Assembly: GCF_024105735.1 (NCBI RefSeq)
Contig: NZ_JAAAML010000003.1
Span: 248,001-312,000, forward strand
From: Parahoeflea alexandrii
GTDB lineage: Bacteria > Pseudomonadota > Alphaproteobacteria > Rhizobiales > Rhizobiaceae
Reading direction: 5' to 3'
Length of the DNA: 64,000 nt
Part shown: one piece after another, positions 61,791 through 64,000 of the stretch
Layout of the letters: each line of letters begins with the position of its first letter
Position numbering within the stretch: position 1 is the first letter of the stretch
The notes under the pieces: model-generated
What the model was told of the DNA's origin: nothing
Seen by the model: only the letters and a program-made list of their open reading frames with translations
The model's database searches: none
Made by a program: the position numbers and the translations under genes

Positions 61791-63257
61791 TCAATACGGG
61801 CTGTCTACGGGGCCGGTGGCGACATAGACGCTCTTGAGCCGCGTGTAGTGTTCGATCGCCGCGCGGGAGTTTTCGCGCCCGATGCCTGACTGCTTGACGC
61901 CGCCGAAGGGGGCCTCGACCGGGGTGAGATTGTAGGTGTTGATCCACGTCGTGCCGGCATCGAGCTTGGCGATCACCCGGTGCGCGCGGGTGAGGTCGGC
62001 GGTGAACACGCCGGCCGCCAGACCGAACTGGGTGTCGTTGGCCCGCCCGATCACCTCGTCCTCGTCGTCAAAGCTGAGCACGCTCATCACCGGGCCGAAG
62101 ATTTCTTCCCGCGCAATCGTCATCTCGTCGGTGACGCCTGCAAACACGGTCGGCTGGATCCAGGCGCCTTTCTCGAAGCCCTGCATCTCCGGCACGCCGC
62201 CCCCCGTGACCAGCCGCGCGCCCTCAGACTTGCCGGTCTCGATGTAACCCAGCACCTTGTCGCGCTGTGCTTTCGAGACCATCGGTCCCAGATGCGTGTC
62301 GGGGTCGAGCGGATCGCCGAGCCGGATCGCCTCGGTGCGGGTCTTGAGCCGTTCGAGGAAGCGGTCATGCACGCCGCGCTGCACGAACACCCGTGTGCCG
62401 TTCGAGCAGATCTGCCCGGTCGAGTAGAAATTGCCGAGCATTGCCCCGCCGATGGCGCTCTCGATGTCGGCATCGTCGAACACCAGGATCGGCGACTTGC
62501 CGCCAAGCTCCATCGTCACCGCCTTGATCGTCTGTGCTGCCGCCGCCAGCACCTTGGCGCCGGTCGGCACCGAGCCGGTCAGTGACACCTTGGCGATATC
62601 GGGATGCGAGGCGAGCACCGCCCCGACATCGCCAAAACCCTGCACCACGTTGAAGAGGCCGTCCGGCAGGCCTGCATCCTTAAAGGCTTCCGCCAGCATC
62701 AGCGCCGTCAGCGGGGTCACTTCCGACGGCTTGAAGATAAAGGCATTGCCGCAGGCAAGCGCCGGGGCCGATTTCCACGCTGCGATCTGAACGGGATAGT
62801 TCCAGGCGCCGATGCCGGCGCAGATCCCGAGCGGTTCGCGGCGCGTGTAGACGAAGTCGCCGCCCAGATCGACATGCTCGCCGGTGATCGCACCCGCGAG
62901 CCCGCCAAAATACTCAAGCGCATCCGCTGCCGAGGCCGCGTCGGCCACCAGCGTTTCCTGGATCGCCTTGCCGGTGTCGAGCGTCTCGATCCGGCTTATC
63001 TCTTCGTTGCGTTCGCGCAGGATCTGCGCCGTGCGCAACAGGATCCGGCCGCGCTCGACGCCCTTCAGCCTGGCCCAGGCTGGCTGCGCGGCCTTTGCCG
63101 CCGCGACAGCCTGCTCGATCACCGCCGGCGTTGCCGAGTGCAGCCGGGCGTTTACCTCGCCGGTGGCCGGGTAGATGCTCTCGAAGGACCGACCGGAGGC
63201 GTCCTCGCGGTACTGTCCGTTGATGTGGTGGGATGCTTTCGGCTGTGCGGCGGTCAT
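61791..63257 (-). CDS. betB: Betaine aldehyde dehydrogenase BetB
   Basis: BetB oxidises betaine aldehyde to glycine betaine with NAD(P)+. The 488-residue protein has the catalytic glutamate in MELGGKSP and the catalytic cysteine in [13 protein letters not shown], plus the cofactor-binding [12 protein letters not shown]. It follows betC and the 93-aa gene and was probably followed directly by betA before the toxin/antitoxin insertion. Confidence 0.95.
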   Translation of the reverse strand: MTAAQPKASHHINGQYREDASGRSFESIYPATGEVNARLHSATPAVIEQAVAAAKAAQPAWARLKGVERGRILLRTAQILRERNEEISRIETLDTGKAIQETLVADAASAADALEYFGGLAGAITGEHVDLGGDFVYTRREPLGICAGIGAWNYPVQIAAWKSAPALACGNAFIFKPSEVTPLTALMLAEAFKDAGLPDGLFNVVQGFGDVGAVLASHPDIAKVSLTGSVPTGAKVLAAAAQTIKAVTMELGGKSPILVFDDADIESAIGGAMLGNFYSTGQICSNGTRVFVQRGVHDRFLERLKTRTEAIRLGDPLDPDTHLGPMVSKAQRDKVLGYIETGKSEGARLVTGGGVPEMQGFEKGAWIQPTVFAGVTDEMTIAREEIFGPVMSVLSFDDEDEVIGRANDTQFGLAAGVFTADLTRAHRVIAKLDAGTTWINTYNLTPVEAPFGGVKQSGIGRENSRAAIEHYTRLKSVYVATGPVDSPY

Positions 63258-63305
63258 TGTCCGGCCTTTCGCTTTTTCGTGTTCATCTCTCGGCGGTTCT
63301 CGCCA

Positions 63306-63587
63306 TCAGGCCCGGCCGGAACCGAACCACCTGTCCTTCATCTCCCGCAGGAAGACCGGACTCATGCCGAACCCGGCCGCGTCCCCGATCACCGCGTCGA
63401 TGCCGCAGCTCGGGCACAATGCCGTCCATTCGCCTTGCGCGCGGCTTTTGTCCGTCCAGTGCAGCACGGCGCTCGCCGTGAACACGCTCTCGCAGTGGAA
63501 GCAGCCGCAGCGCCGGCTCTTTTCGAGCTCCGTGCGATTGTGGACGGAGTGGCTCTGGGCCCGTTCGAGTTCCTGCCTGTTCATCAT
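63306..63587 (-). CDS. Small cysteine-rich protein between betC and betB, 93 aa, unknown function
   Basis: The ATG overlaps the betC stop as ATGA, giving 93 residues. Two cysteine pairs, CGCFHC near residue 27 and CPSC near 57, suggest a zinc-ribbon fold. I do not recognise a named function; the coupling to betC suggests a role linked to sulfatase activity or regulation. The open frame extends upstream into betC, but that part is not related. Confidence 0.75.
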   Translation of the reverse strand: MMNRQELERAQSHSVHNRTELEKSRRCGCFHCESVFTASAVLHWTDKSRAQGEWTALCPSCGIDAVIGDAAGFGMSPVFLREMKDRWFGSGRA

Positions 63588-64000
63588 TCCCCGCGCGGAA
63601 ACCGTTGTGATTCTTCGAGGATGTTGAGGTCCATGTGGTTGCGCATGTAGCGCTCCGAGGCCTTCTGCAGCGGCTGGAAATCCCACGGGTAGTAGTTGCC
63701 GTTCCTCAGCGCCTCGTAGACCACCCAGCGCCGCGCCTGGCTCTGCCGCACCTCGGCGTCATAGGCCGCCATGTCCCAGCGGGCCCGGACCTGGGCCATG
63801 TAACCGGCCACAAGATCGGCATGGGCGGGCTCGGTCGCGAGATTGGTGAGCTCATCCGGATCGGCTTCGAGATCGAACAGCAAAGGTTGGTCGAGTTCGC
63901 AATGGCTGAACTTGTACTTGCCGTCCCGGATCGCCACCAGCGGCGCCTGCGAGCCTTCTGCCGCATACTCCATAAGCACCGGCGTGGTGCGCTTCTCGCC
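63584..64000 (-). CDS. betC: Choline-sulfatase BetC, C-terminal part (5' end outside window)
   Basis: The frame is open to the right edge and shows only the C-terminal 138 residues of a sulfatase. GEKRTTPVLMEYAAEGSQAPL and LDQPLLFDLEADPDELTNLA match choline-sulfatases, which cleave choline-O-sulfate to choline. The catalytic formylglycine region lies outside the window. Linkage to betB and betA supports the assignment. Confidence 0.9.
   Translation of the reverse strand, partial: GEKRTTPVLMEYAAEGSQAPLVAIRDGKYKFSHCELDQPLLFDLEADPDELTNLATEPAHADLVAGYMAQVRARWDMAAYDAEVRQSQARRWVVYEALRNGNYYPWDFQPLQKASERYMRNHMDLNILEESQRFPRGE

Overview
The window is the photosynthesis gene cluster (PGC) of an aerobic or facultative anoxygenic phototrophic alphaproteobacterium, plus about 22 kb of ordinary chromosomal genes to its right. 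High G+C, spheroidene-type carotenoid genes, a type-2 reaction centre with an H subunit, and a neighbouring choline-sulfate/glycine-betaine locus (betC, betB, betA) fit a Hyphomicrobiales (Rhizobiales) member such as a Hoeflea-like marine bacterium. That placement is an inference from gene content and order, not from a marker gene. I saw no rRNA, tRNA, CRISPR array or insertion sequence.

Layout. (1) 1-6487: carotenoid genes crtI (cut by the left edge), crtB and a 58-aa membrane ORF on the plus strand, crtC-crtD on the minus strand, then crtE-crtF on the plus strand. (2) 6591-15480: the superoperon bchCXYZ-pufQ-pufBALMC, closed by a strong hairpin terminator. (3) 15828-32943, all minus strand: bchF-bchN-bchB-bchH-bchL-bchM-lhaA-puhA-puhB-puhC-(101-aa protein)-acsF-puhE-hemA-crtA-idi, largely joined by ATGA stop/start overlaps. 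(4) 33217-42093, plus strand: the regulators ppaA(aerR)-ppsR, then bchG-(PucC-like transporter)-bchP-(92-aa membrane protein), then bchE-bchJ. Together these encode 5-aminolevulinate synthesis, nearly all bacteriochlorophyll a steps, the spheroidene/spheroidenone branch, LH1, the reaction centre and its assembly factors. Not present in the window are bchI, bchD, bchO, tspO/crtK, pufX and puc (LH2) genes; bchIDO may lie left of crtI.

Regulation is unusually readable. Five TGT-N12-ACA sites, and two more with ACG as the right half, sit in the promoter regions of crtD/crtE, bchC, bchF/ppaA, bchG (two in tandem) and bchE (two in tandem). These are predicted targets of the PpsR encoded in the same cluster. 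The bchE promoter also carries an FnrL-type site overlapping a PpsR site. The PpsR protein has only one cysteine near the HTH and seems to lack the partner used for an intramolecular disulfide. The region before ppaA holds a short, well-placed upstream ORF that spans a long GC-rich hairpin.

Right of the PGC: an RND efflux pair (42400-46829), a DUF808 membrane protein, an EamA transporter, the soluble transhydrogenase sthA with a perfect 24-bp palindrome before it, an AraC regulator divergent from an aldo/keto reductase and a Kef-type cation/proton antiporter, the sulfate-assimilation operon cysHDN with divergent cysQ, and the betC-(93-aa protein)-betB-[toxin/antitoxin]-betA locus. The toxin/antitoxin pair lies in the opposite orientation between betB and betA.
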